Source: Bacteroidota bacterium
GTDB taxonomy: Bacteria; Bacteroidota; Bacteroidia; Flavobacteriales_D; Crocinitomicaceae
Direction of reading: 5' to 3'
Length of the DNA: 64,000 bases
Assembly: GCA_006226425.1 (NCBI GenBank)
Contig: SBGX01000018.1
Coordinates: 81,366-145,365, forward strand
Positions 1 through 7,800 of the stretch are shown here, piece after piece (the stretch's first letter is position 1; every line of letters starts with the position of its first letter). Made by a program: the position numbers and the translations under genes. The notes below the pieces were generated by a model. The model was given only the letters and a program-made list of their open reading frames with translations, had not been told where the DNA came from and ran no database searches.

Positions 1-9
1 AATAAACCT

Positions 10-348
10 ATGGGAATAACAAAAACAGATTTATTTACGGAGGAACAAAACTCCCTGGCCAGAACTTTTAAGGCACTGGCTCATCCTGCACGCATCGCTA
101 TTTTGCAGCACTTGATTGAAGTGAATGCCTGCATTAATTCAGACCTTGTTCATGAACTCGGGCTCGCGCAAGCGACGATTAGTCAGCACCTTCGAGAGTT
201 AAAGGAACTTGGCCTGATCCAGGGAAATATTTCAGGAACTTCCATGAATTATTGTATCAACTCTGAAAAATGGTTTGAACTCCGTGAAGAATTAAGTGAC
301 TTTTTCGAGAAAGTTCCACGTCCCAATCGTTTTGACTGTTGTCAATAA
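10..348 (+). CDS. arsR: ArsR-family winged-helix repressor
   Basis: 112-residue metalloregulator, the normal size for ArsR/SmtB proteins. A winged-helix fold is visible: helix near residues 14-36 (LARTFKALAHPARIAIL), a recognition helix around 51-63 (GLAQATISQHLRELKELG) and a wing near 70-82. It probably represses this operon and releases DNA on binding arsenite. The usual ELCVCDL metal motif is absent: that region has one Cys (C41), with further cysteines at C82, C110 and C111 at the C-terminus, so the arsenite site, if there is one, must be arranged differently. The next two genes are an arsenate reductase and an arsenite exporter, which supports the role. The start lies nine bases from the window edge, so the promoter is not visible. 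Confidence 0.9.
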   Translation: MGITKTDLFTEEQNSLARTFKALAHPARIAILQHLIEVNACINSDLVHELGLAQATISQHLRELKELGLIQGNISGTSMNYCINSEKWFELREELSDFFEKVPRPNRFDCCQ

Positions 349-378
349 GCTTATGAACCCATCCATCTTACTTTTCTC

Positions 379-1035
379 ATGAACACTACAGCTCTTCATG
401 TGCAGCTTTACCCTGAACTAAAAAAGGTCATCGACCACGCCCGAAACCAGGAAATCACGCCCGCTCGAAAGAATGAATTGCACGTCCTGATTGACTATCT
501 GCTTGTGAAAAGAAAATCCGGGCAGGAGCTTCGACTCCAGTTTATTTGTACGCACAACTCCAGAAGAAGTCAGTTTTGTCAGGCCTGGGCACATGTTGCT
601 GCAGCCATTCACGAAGTGGATGCTCAAATTTATAGTGGGGGAACAGAAGTCACTGAATGCCATCCCAATACGATCCAATCCTTACTTCGAATGGGATTTC
701 AGGTGACCGTTAGTGATTCCCCTTATGAAAACCCAGTGTACAAGGTCCGTTTTTCCAAGGAAAAGAAAGCTTTGTATCTACATTCAAAAACCTTCGATGA
801 TCCTAAGAATCCGAATCATTCTTTTGCGGCCATCATGACCTGTTCAGACGCTGACGAAAATTGTCCCTTCATCCCTGGCTGCGAAGTACGTATTCCATTA
901 CGTTATGAAGATCCCAAAGCATTCGATCATTCTCCCCTGGATTTGGCCATGTACGACCTTTGTTCCCTGCAGGTAGCCAGCGAAATGCTTTATGTCTTCT
1001 CCAAATTGTCTCATTCAAATTCCCCTAAATCATGA
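379..1035 (+). CDS. arsC: Arsenate reductase, thioredoxin-coupled, LMW phosphatase fold
   Basis: 218-residue protein with a low-molecular-weight tyrosine phosphatase domain after an N-terminal extension of about 50 residues. The phosphate-binding loop CX5R is seen as C57-THNSR-R63. A second pair, C155 and C162 in TCSDADENCP, matches the Cys82/Cys89 pair of thioredoxin-linked ArsC enzymes such as that of staphylococcal plasmid pI258, so I infer arsenate-to-arsenite reduction through a Cys relay rather than protein phosphatase activity. The acidic DP element near residue 178 (YEDPKAF) fits the catalytic acid. It sits 30 bases after arsR and overlaps acr3 by ATGA. The role of the N-terminal extension is not evident. 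Confidence 0.85.
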   Translation: MNTTALHVQLYPELKKVIDHARNQEITPARKNELHVLIDYLLVKRKSGQELRLQFICTHNSRRSQFCQAWAHVAAAIHEVDAQIYSGGTEVTECHPNTIQSLLRMGFQVTVSDSPYENPVYKVRFSKEKKALYLHSKTFDDPKNPNHSFAAIMTCSDADENCPFIPGCEVRIPLRYEDPKAFDHSPLDLAMYDLCSLQVASEMLYVFSKLSHSNSPKS

Positions 1036-2081
1036 GTTTATTTGAAAAATACCTGAGCGCTTGGGTCCTTCTTTGCATGGGAGTGGGTATTATCGTGGGC
1101 TCACTTACAGGTGAACACATTCATCTTCTAAGTGACTGGAGTATCGCCAATGTGAATATTCCGGTAGCCATCCTGGTTTGGTTAATGATTTATCCGATGA
1201 TGGTCCAAATTGACTTTTCTTCTCTCCGAAGGATGTCTGAAAACTGGAGGGGTCTTGGACTGACCGTTAGTGTCAATTGGCTCGTGAAGCCTTTCACCAT
1301 GGCTTTCATTTCTTATGTCTTCTTTTTCATTGTTTTTCGCCCCTGGATCCATCCGGAAACCGCCCAGGAATACCTGGCCGGAGCAATCCTGCTGGGCGCT
1401 GCTCCCTGCACCGCCATGGTTTTCGTTTGGTCCTATCTGACCAAGGGGAATCCCAACTATACACTCATCCAGGTCTCTGTCAATGACCTTATTCTTCTCG
1501 TTGCTTTCGTCCCAATTGTCGGCGGACTCTTCTCGCTTTTCGGAATTCAGTTCAACGATGAACTCGGACAGGCCATCTCGATTCCGTACCGGACTTTGAT
1601 TAGTTCTACGGTGATTTTTGTTGTCATTCCCCTCACGGCTGGCTATTTATCCAATCGCTTATTGATCCATTTCAAAGGTGAAAAATGGTTTCAGGAACGA
1701 TTCTTAAAGGTACTGAAGCCCATCTCCATCATCGCCCTGCTCGCCACATTGATCCTCATCTTTGCCTTCCAGGGATCAACGATTCTGGACAAGCCCCTCG
1801 ACATTCTTTTGATTGCCATTCCATTGACCCTCCAAACTTATTTTATCTTTTTCATCAGTTGGTTTAGCGGAAAGCGGCTTGGACTAAAACACGAAATCTG
1901 CGCTCCGGCATGTATGATCGGTGCCAGCAACTTCTTTGAACTGGCCGTTGCCGTTGCCATTGCCCTGTTCGGAATCGACTCTGGTGCATCTCTCGCCACC
2001 GTTGTCGGAGTACTCATTGAAGTTCCTGTCATGCTCAGTCTGGTACGCATTGCCAATAAATGGCAGGCCCGTCTTAATTAA
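1032..2081 (+). CDS. acr3: Arsenite efflux permease, ACR3 family
   Basis: 349-residue integral membrane protein with about ten hydrophobic helices, the size and pattern of ACR3 transporters of the BART superfamily. The family signature around the conserved cysteine is present (GAAPCTAMVFVWS, near residue 130), and that Cys is known to be needed for arsenite transport in ACR3 proteins. It exports As(III) across the inner membrane using the proton motive force. Its ATG overlaps the TGA of the arsenate reductase gene, indicating translational coupling, so the three genes form one arsenic operon: sense, reduce, export. It is followed by a new promoter for the next gene. Confidence 0.92.
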   Translation: MSLFEKYLSAWVLLCMGVGIIVGSLTGEHIHLLSDWSIANVNIPVAILVWLMIYPMMVQIDFSSLRRMSENWRGLGLTVSVNWLVKPFTMAFISYVFFFIVFRPWIHPETAQEYLAGAILLGAAPCTAMVFVWSYLTKGNPNYTLIQVSVNDLILLVAFVPIVGGLFSLFGIQFNDELGQAISIPYRTLISSTVIFVVIPLTAGYLSNRLLIHFKGEKWFQERFLKVLKPISIIALLATLILIFAFQGSTILDKPLDILLIAIPLTLQTYFIFFISWFSGKRLGLKHEICAPACMIGASNFFELAVAVAIALFGIDSGASLATVVGVLIEVPVMLSLVRIANKWQARLN

Positions 2082-2093
2082 GTAGATATTCCT

Positions 2094-2101
2094 TAAATTT
2101 G
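2094..2101 (+). promoter_or_regulatory. -7 promoter box TAAATTTG for the ChaN-like gene
   Basis: The octamer TAAATTTG matches the Bacteroidota primary sigma -7 consensus TAnnTTTG and lies 20 bases before the ATG of the ChaN-like gene. No clear TTG -33 element is seen at the usual distance. Confidence 0.5.
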
Positions 2102-2120
2102 AGTAACCAAAAACACCGTT

Positions 2121-2978
2121 ATGAAAATTTTGCATTTCATCCTTTTTTCTTTGTTGTTTACTCAACTGACCGCCTGGACACAGGATCAGCCCGCATATGT
2201 ACTTTATGATTCAAAGGGAAAGAAAATCCGCTATCAAAAGATGCTCAAACAACTGGAACAGAGCCAGGTGGTACTTTTCGGTGAGCTTCATAACAACCCC
2301 ATTTCACATTGGCTTCAACTTGAGGTAACTCAAGCTATTCACGCTCAAAAAAACACCGTGCTGGGTGCCGAAATGTTCGAACGAGACAACCAGGACGAAT
2401 TGAATGGCTACCTGGAAGGAAGTTTTAATGCTAAAGTTTTTGATACGCTGGCCCGCCTTTGGAATAATTATTACACAGACTACGCTCCCCTGGTCGACTT
2501 TGCCAAGGAAAATCAACTGCCTTTCATTGCTACGAATATTCCCCGTCGTTTCGCCAACATGGTTTACAAAAAAGACTTTTCCGCATTGGACGAGTTGAGT
2601 TCGGAAGAAAAATCATGGGTTGCCCCCCTTCCCATTCCTTATGACAGCATGCTTCCAAGATATCAAAACATTTTAAAAATGATGGGGGGACACGGCACTT
2701 CAACACTAATTAAAGCCCAGGCAACCAAGGACGCTACCATGGCGCATTTCATTGTGCAAAACCTACCCAAAGAGGGCGTCTTCATTCATTACAACGGAGC
2801 CTATCACTCGGATTATTATGAAGGAATCCTTTGGTACCTGAATCAATACAAACCCGGGCTTCATGTGAAAACGATCTCAACCGTTTCTCAGGCCGATATC
2901 CACAAACTTGAAAAAGAACACCTGGGGAGAGCAGATTTCATCATCTGTGTCGATGAAGATATGACCTCGACCTATTGA
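2121..2978 (+). CDS. ChaN-like haem-binding exported protein
   Basis: 285 residues, starting with a hydrophobic signal peptide (about residues 1-20, ending near AWTQDQ). The body matches the ChaN/DUF399 family of haem-binding proteins related to the TIKI/erythromycin-esterase-like fold: LFGELHNNPISHW near residue 53 and GAEMFERDNQDELNGYL near 83 carry the conserved Glu/His positions. ChaN binds haem in Campylobacter and is an iron-regulated lipoprotein in some species. Here I see no lipobox cysteine, so it is probably periplasmic or anchored another way. The gene stands alone, after its own -7 box. The family is fairly certain; the haem role is inferred from the family. Confidence 0.75.
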   Translation: MKILHFILFSLLFTQLTAWTQDQPAYVLYDSKGKKIRYQKMLKQLEQSQVVLFGELHNNPISHWLQLEVTQAIHAQKNTVLGAEMFERDNQDELNGYLEGSFNAKVFDTLARLWNNYYTDYAPLVDFAKENQLPFIATNIPRRFANMVYKKDFSALDELSSEEKSWVAPLPIPYDSMLPRYQNILKMMGGHGTSTLIKAQATKDATMAHFIVQNLPKEGVFIHYNGAYHSDYYEGILWYLNQYKPGLHVKTISTVSQADIHKLEKEHLGRADFIICVDEDMTSTY

Positions 2979-3050
2979 TATAATTTCTCTTTTTCGCTGG
3001 ACGGATTTCAATTATTTTCTGAGAATAATCACCAGCTCATAAATAATAAT

Positions 3051-3058
3051 TATCTTTG
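3051..3058 (+). promoter_or_regulatory. -7 promoter box TATCTTTG of the cold-shock unit
   Basis: TATCTTTG matches TAnnTTTG exactly. It is about 230 bases before the first gene of the cold-shock unit, implying a long 5' leader. A second, weaker candidate is TTTG (3207-3210), 22 bases, TAATTTCG (3233-3240). Confidence 0.5.
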
Positions 3059-3289
3059 CCCTCACAAGGCTATAGAGTTAGCCATGTATGAGCATTTGCT
3101 CCGATACTTCAAAGCAGCCTTCTTTTTTGTGTCGATTGCAATATTCATGACACAAGTAAAACGTACCTCAAAGCGGTGAAGGAAGGCATTATTCTTCCAT
3201 ATTACGTTTGACCTGTGCCCTTCGTTTGACCGTAATTTCGGTCATCGTGTTTGCATGAATTTAGGCAAAAGAAAAACAGGAGAAAGAAT
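3059..3289 (+). promoter_or_regulatory. Long folded 5' leader of the cold-shock unit
   Basis: About 230 non-coding bases between the -7 box and the first gene. Four short perfect hairpins can be read directly: GGCTA/TAGCC (3068-3083), GAGC/GCTC (3090-3101), GGAAG/CTTCC (3181-3198) and GACCG/CGGTC (3228-3243). A nine-base direct repeat CGTTTGACC occurs at 3205-3213 and 3223-3231. A ten-residue ORF, MTQVKRTSKR, spans 3147-3179. Cold-shock mRNAs in other bacteria carry long structured leaders that control translation by temperature; a similar role here is an inference. Confidence 0.45.
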
Positions 3290-3496
3290 ATGTCGAGATC
3301 GCAGGAGACGTTCAATAAAAAACAAAGAGAAAAAAAAAGAGCACAACGAAAAAAAGAAAAACTGGAAAAAAAAGAACTGCGAAGGGGTGATTCCACTGCA
3401 GCTATTGAAATTGACTGGTCAAGTGCTCCTGAAAACAAAACCTTGTCAGACGCGGAGGAGGCGCAAAAGACACGGAATAAACAACAAAGTAAATAA
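3290..3496 (+). CDS. Small highly charged basic protein upstream of csp
   Basis: 68 residues, starting MSRSQETFNKKQREK at an ATG preceded by AGGAGAAAG. An in-frame upstream ATG at 3251 would add 13 residues but lacks such a site. The N-terminal half is almost entirely Lys, Arg, Glu and Gln and should form one charged helix; the C-terminal half is acidic and less structured (DSTAAIEIDWSSAPENK). From memory, similar small charged proteins often precede cold-shock genes in Flavobacteriia, but I have no characterised function to cite. It ends 14 bases before csp, so the two are cotranscribed. An RNA-associated or RNA-chaperone role is possible but unproven. Confidence 0.75.
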   Translation: MSRSQETFNKKQREKKRAQRKKEKLEKKELRRGDSTAAIEIDWSSAPENKTLSDAEEAQKTRNKQQSK

Positions 3497-3510
3497 TACA
3501 AATAAATACA

Positions 3511-3702
3511 ATGAAAACAGGAATTGTAAAATTCTTCAATACCGAAAAAGGATTCGGTTTTATTAAAGATGATGAGTCAAAAAAGGATATTTTTGTTCAT
3601 AAATCCAACCTGAACGACCCGATTCGCGAAGATGACGCCGTTTCTTATGAAGTGGAAGAAGGACCTCGTGGATTGAATGCCGTGAATGTATCAAGAAGAT
3701 AA
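3511..3702 (+). CDS. Cold-shock domain protein, CspA family
   Basis: 63-residue single cold-shock domain. It has the RNP1-like motif KGFGFIK (residues 13-19) and the RNP2-like motif DIFVHKSNL (about 26-34), which bind single-stranded RNA or DNA. It acts in the cytoplasm as an RNA chaperone that melts mRNA structure. It is the second gene after a long folded leader and a small basic protein, and is followed at once by a strong terminator, so it ends the transcript. The sequence is slightly shorter than the 67-70 residues of E. coli CspA, as is common for Bacteroidota members. Confidence 0.93.
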   Translation: MKTGIVKFFNTEKGFGFIKDDESKKDIFVHKSNLNDPIREDDAVSYEVEEGPRGLNAVNVSRR

Positions 3703-3723
3703 GTAGAAAATAATACTTTCTTG

Positions 3724-3756
3724 AAGCCATCCGTCTTTTGACAGATGGCTTTTTTG
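3724..3756 (+). terminator. Rho-independent terminator after csp
   Basis: AAGCCATC (3724-3731) pairs with GATGGCTT (3744-3751), with an inner GTC/GAC extension, followed by a T run interrupted by one G. Confidence 0.85.
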
Positions 3757-3830
3757 TTTTCCTTCCTTCACAGTGAACAGATCGGCCAGAATAATGTAAC
3801 TTTGGGCCGTATTCAACAATAAGTGGTGGC

Positions 3831-4760
3831 ATGAATAAAAAGATGATCACAAACCTCGAGGCACTGGACGGTTATCTCAAAAAAATAGACCGAATTTTTC
3901 CAATTCAGGAACTGATCGGGAGCCAAATAAACCATGCCAAAATCACCAAATACTACAAAGACAGTTTTTCGGGTTACAAGTACATTCACTCTAGAAGTGG
4001 TGCGGTCCACATGGCCTTAAACTACGATGGAAAATTTGACCGGGAGGGTTTTTACACTCAGGTCAAAGAAATCCATCAGATGATTCAGGAGCGCCCGGTT
4101 CAAGATGTTCTCGAGCTTGGTTGCGGACAAGGCTTTAATTCCATTTACCTGGCCAAGTTACTTCCAGAAGTTCAGTTTCAGGGGGTAGACATCACCCAAA
4201 AGCACCTGGACGCTGCCACCAAAAAAGCCAGGGGAATCTCAAATGTTTGCTTCGACTATGGTGACTTTCAACAGCTACAATTTCCAGACAATCATTTTGA
4301 TCTTATTTTTGAACTGGAAGCGGTTTGTCATGCAAACGACATGCGTCAGGCACTTTCAGAAATTCATCGCGTTTTAAAGGAAGGAGGCCAGGCTGTTCTT
4401 TATGACGGCTATCGCTCGGCCCATTTTGAGAACCTGACAGCATCCCTAAAAACAGCCACTCAACTCACGGAAAAATCCATGGCGGTAGAGCGTTTTATTC
4501 AAATTGACCAATGGATCAAGATTGCTGAAGAAGTTGGCTTCAAAATCCGGATTCAAGACAATTTATCTGAAGCGATCATGCCAAGCCTCGAGTACTTGCA
4601 AGGTTGGGCCCGGGGATACTATAAATACTATACACTCTCCAAATTTTTCAATCAAGTGTTACCCCGCGATCTTGTTATGAATTCGATTGCCGGAATCCTC
4701 ATGCCCTTCGTTGTTCACCACGAAGCTCTGGTTTACTATAAAGTGGTGTTGGAAAAGTAG
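3831..4760 (+). CDS. Class I SAM-dependent methyltransferase
   Basis: 309 residues. The Rossmann-type methyltransferase core is clear: motif I LELGCGQGFNS (about residues 88-98), an acidic end of strand 2 at FQGVDITQ, motif II-like FDLIFELEAVCH, and HRVLKEGGQAVLYDGY after it. Motifs and spacing resemble the small-molecule branch (gamma-tocopherol, sterol or phosphoethanolamine methyltransferases, Methyltransf_11/25) more than RNA or protein methylases. The roughly 80 residues before motif I and the C-terminal portion rich in Tyr and aromatics (GWARGYYKYYTLSKFF) probably form the substrate pocket. It appears to stand alone after the csp terminator, and the next gene is convergent. The substrate cannot be called. 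Confidence 0.8.
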   Translation: MNKKMITNLEALDGYLKKIDRIFPIQELIGSQINHAKITKYYKDSFSGYKYIHSRSGAVHMALNYDGKFDREGFYTQVKEIHQMIQERPVQDVLELGCGQGFNSIYLAKLLPEVQFQGVDITQKHLDAATKKARGISNVCFDYGDFQQLQFPDNHFDLIFELEAVCHANDMRQALSEIHRVLKEGGQAVLYDGYRSAHFENLTASLKTATQLTEKSMAVERFIQIDQWIKIAEEVGFKIRIQDNLSEAIMPSLEYLQGWARGYYKYYTLSKFFNQVLPRDLVMNSIAGILMPFVVHHEALVYYKVVLEK

Positions 4761-4865
4761 GCGACGAACACCTATCTGCTAAATTCTTCCACTTTTTGGT
4801 CGTCTTAGCAATCTTATTCTCCATATTAGCCTTGTATTTTCCGCAAGTGTACGTCTCTTAGTTTC

Positions 4866-7800
4866 CTAACGAGAAATAATACGCTTTACTTGAACTTCTC
4901 TCCCATCGTCCATCCGGAGGTAGTAGACTCCTTTCGCAAACATAGAAATATCAATTTCCGTCCGTTCTTCATTGCACACCTTATCAACAATAATTTGACC
5001 AAAAACATTCAAGACCTGTAAGCGATAAACTGATGTTGTTTGCAAGTGGCTATCCAAAACAGTTACATTATAATGACCGTCCCCTGCGGGATTAGGATAA
5101 ACCACAACGTTTTTTTGAGCTACTTCATCAATCGTAATTTCCGGTTGTATACTTTCAAGTTTTCTTTCCCCACAGGACACGAATTCCAATTCAACAAAAG
5201 ATCTACTCGGTTTCGTTATCGAAACACCTCCTACTCTCTCAACCGCAATTCCACTGGCCACATCTATCTCCATAATTTTACTTCCTTGACTGATTGTTAT
5301 ATAATAAATACCAGCAATATGATCAAAAGTACTTGAGCTTATTTGATCGGTCAAAACCCCCTCAATTATGGTCGAAAAAAAACCGTTCGCAGGGTTCAAT
5401 TTAACTAAGTCTTTCCGATATATGGTCTGAAAGGGTGATTGTAGTCCAAGTGGTTTGCCAACAAATTCATTGTCATGGATAGTCTCCGATCCAGGATTTA
5501 TGAGACTCGATCGTTCTTCTACATAATGATTCAAAATCCCATATAGATATCCATCATGATACTCCATTTCGCCTAATCCGAACATTAAATTAGAGTTAAT
5601 CTCTACCATCGCATCCGAAACATGACGATCATTCACTTTGATCAATCTATAAATACCTTTGTTTAAATCCACCTCTACAACAATATGTGACATCCTGTTT
5701 CCACTTGTCATGTCCTCAGATTCAACTGATCCAATACTATAATAATAGAATCCATTTTTTGAATCCAAACTGCTACTTCCAATTATTGGTTTCTGATTAT
5801 TCAGATCAATTTTTTGGACAAGAATTAACTCTTCACCAAATGAAGCCGTCCACTCTTTTAACTTCCATTCCAACAAACTATATATATCATGATGTTGATC
5901 ATACCCTAGTGTCCACAAGCTTTGTCGCTCCGCATCAAATTCTAGTTCTTGGAGATCGATAACAGTGGTCAAAGTTCGGATTAAAGCTCTTAGCTGACAG
6001 TGCTCAATTCCAAACTTATAAATTTCTCCGTTGCTGACGAAATAATAATCGCCCATATCGTCTGTTGTTGAACTTCCCTTTTTCAAATCCTGGACAACAT
6101 TAATTGCATCTACCCCACAATAATCATCTGTGTTTACCTGATTAAGATCATTCAATGGTACCTTTAAGTGATCATATCCCATTGTTGTCTTCTCCATTGC
6201 ATATAGTACTCCACTTTCTCCAGAGTCGCAACATCTTCTAACCTCAATCAAATGACTCAGCTTCCTTTCCTGACCACACGCATTTGTTACCACCACGCTA
6301 AGAAGATCGGTTCCATATACTTCAGGGAGTACTTCTATCAATGCGTTTGGCTGATCGTTTGCTCCAATTATTTGTGTCGAAAAGTCTCCTCCTGCGGATT
6401 CTACTGACCAGTGATAATCAACAATAGCATCCTCACCTAGAGAATACTTCGAAGTTTCCAAACCATGAATCTCAAAAAGTATTTGTTCTCCTTCACAATA
6501 AAACGATTTGTCTGGTGAAGCTGACAAACGCGCCATTCTCGGAGATCCAACAGTAACCTTTTTCCGTACAGTTCTGAAATTTCCGCAGCAATCAAAATAT
6601 CCCAAACTCACCTCATATTCTTTATAATCAGCGCTTGTGTAGAGATGCGCCGGTGTTGTCGTACCTCGAACTACTGTACCGTCTCCAAAGTCCCAAACCA
6701 ATCCATTCGGATCAATAGTACATCCAGAACCATTTCCATTAGAACTACCGACTTTGTCGTGAATCCCATATAATTCCGTTTTATTATTCTCTGTCATTCT
6801 AAATTGGACTCCTTCACACCCTAAGTTTACATAAGTGAAATTTACTGTTGATTGGTCGATTTCATCCACAACTAAATGATGCAGAATGTTCGTTTTTACG
6901 GCATCATTTCTATCAAAGTAAATTTCTGCAGAATTCTGAATCTTTGTTTTGTCAAGTACGTTTTGTTTGGGTTTGATTGCGTATATGACATACCCATTAC
7001 TCAATTCATCATCAATACTTTTATAGGGTAAAATGATGTCCTTGAAAAGAATGCTCAACATGTTATCTTGGCTTACTTGCATGTGTGTTATATCATGACT
7101 AGAAGCCAATATTCTAAACGTTGCCAGATCAAAGGAGGGGTCCAGCTGATTCAAAATTTCTACATCATATGCCGGCCCAGAGCCAATATTTTGAAATCTC
7201 ACTTGATACACAAGCTCTTCTCCTTTCATAACTGCACCTTCCGGCATACAAGCTTTTGGACTAAGAAGACTTATATCATTTGGATCGTAAGAGCAACTAG
7301 CCTGTTCAGCATATTCTAAAGGACCCATCATTTGTCTCTCATTATTACAAAGCCAAGTTACATCTACTTTGTTTCTAACAACGTACCCTGGAGATATAGA
7401 TCCTCTTATCTTAACATTTTGGATACAAAACTGACTACTTGCCCCACTGGGAATATAATCAATCGTTCCTATCAATTTATTTCCTTCTCGCGAATCGATT
7501 TTAAAATGGTTTCCATTTTCATCAATGTTGTATTCATTTATATTAACCGCTTCATCAAAAAGTATCGTAATTTGAGCTGACCGAACAGGTTTTCCATTAT
7601 TCATAATCGAAAAACAATAGGAAAGTTTGTTATTCGGGCATGGTGCCTGATAAGGCGATGGATAAAATGGCATCATATTTATTTCTAAATCCTTACAGGA
7701 CGCATCCTTCATTGTGAAGTAAAAGTTCTTTTCGTCCCCCCCGGTCACCACACCGGTATAACTATCATTAATAAGTGGTAAACAGGATTTACTGTTGTAG

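Noticed and set aside
3202..3501. 99-codon minus-strand ORF rich in Ser, Phe and Cys opposite the small basic protein gene
   Set aside because: It is the mirror of a Lys/Glu-rich coding strand, which removes stops from the complement; no promoter or family features.
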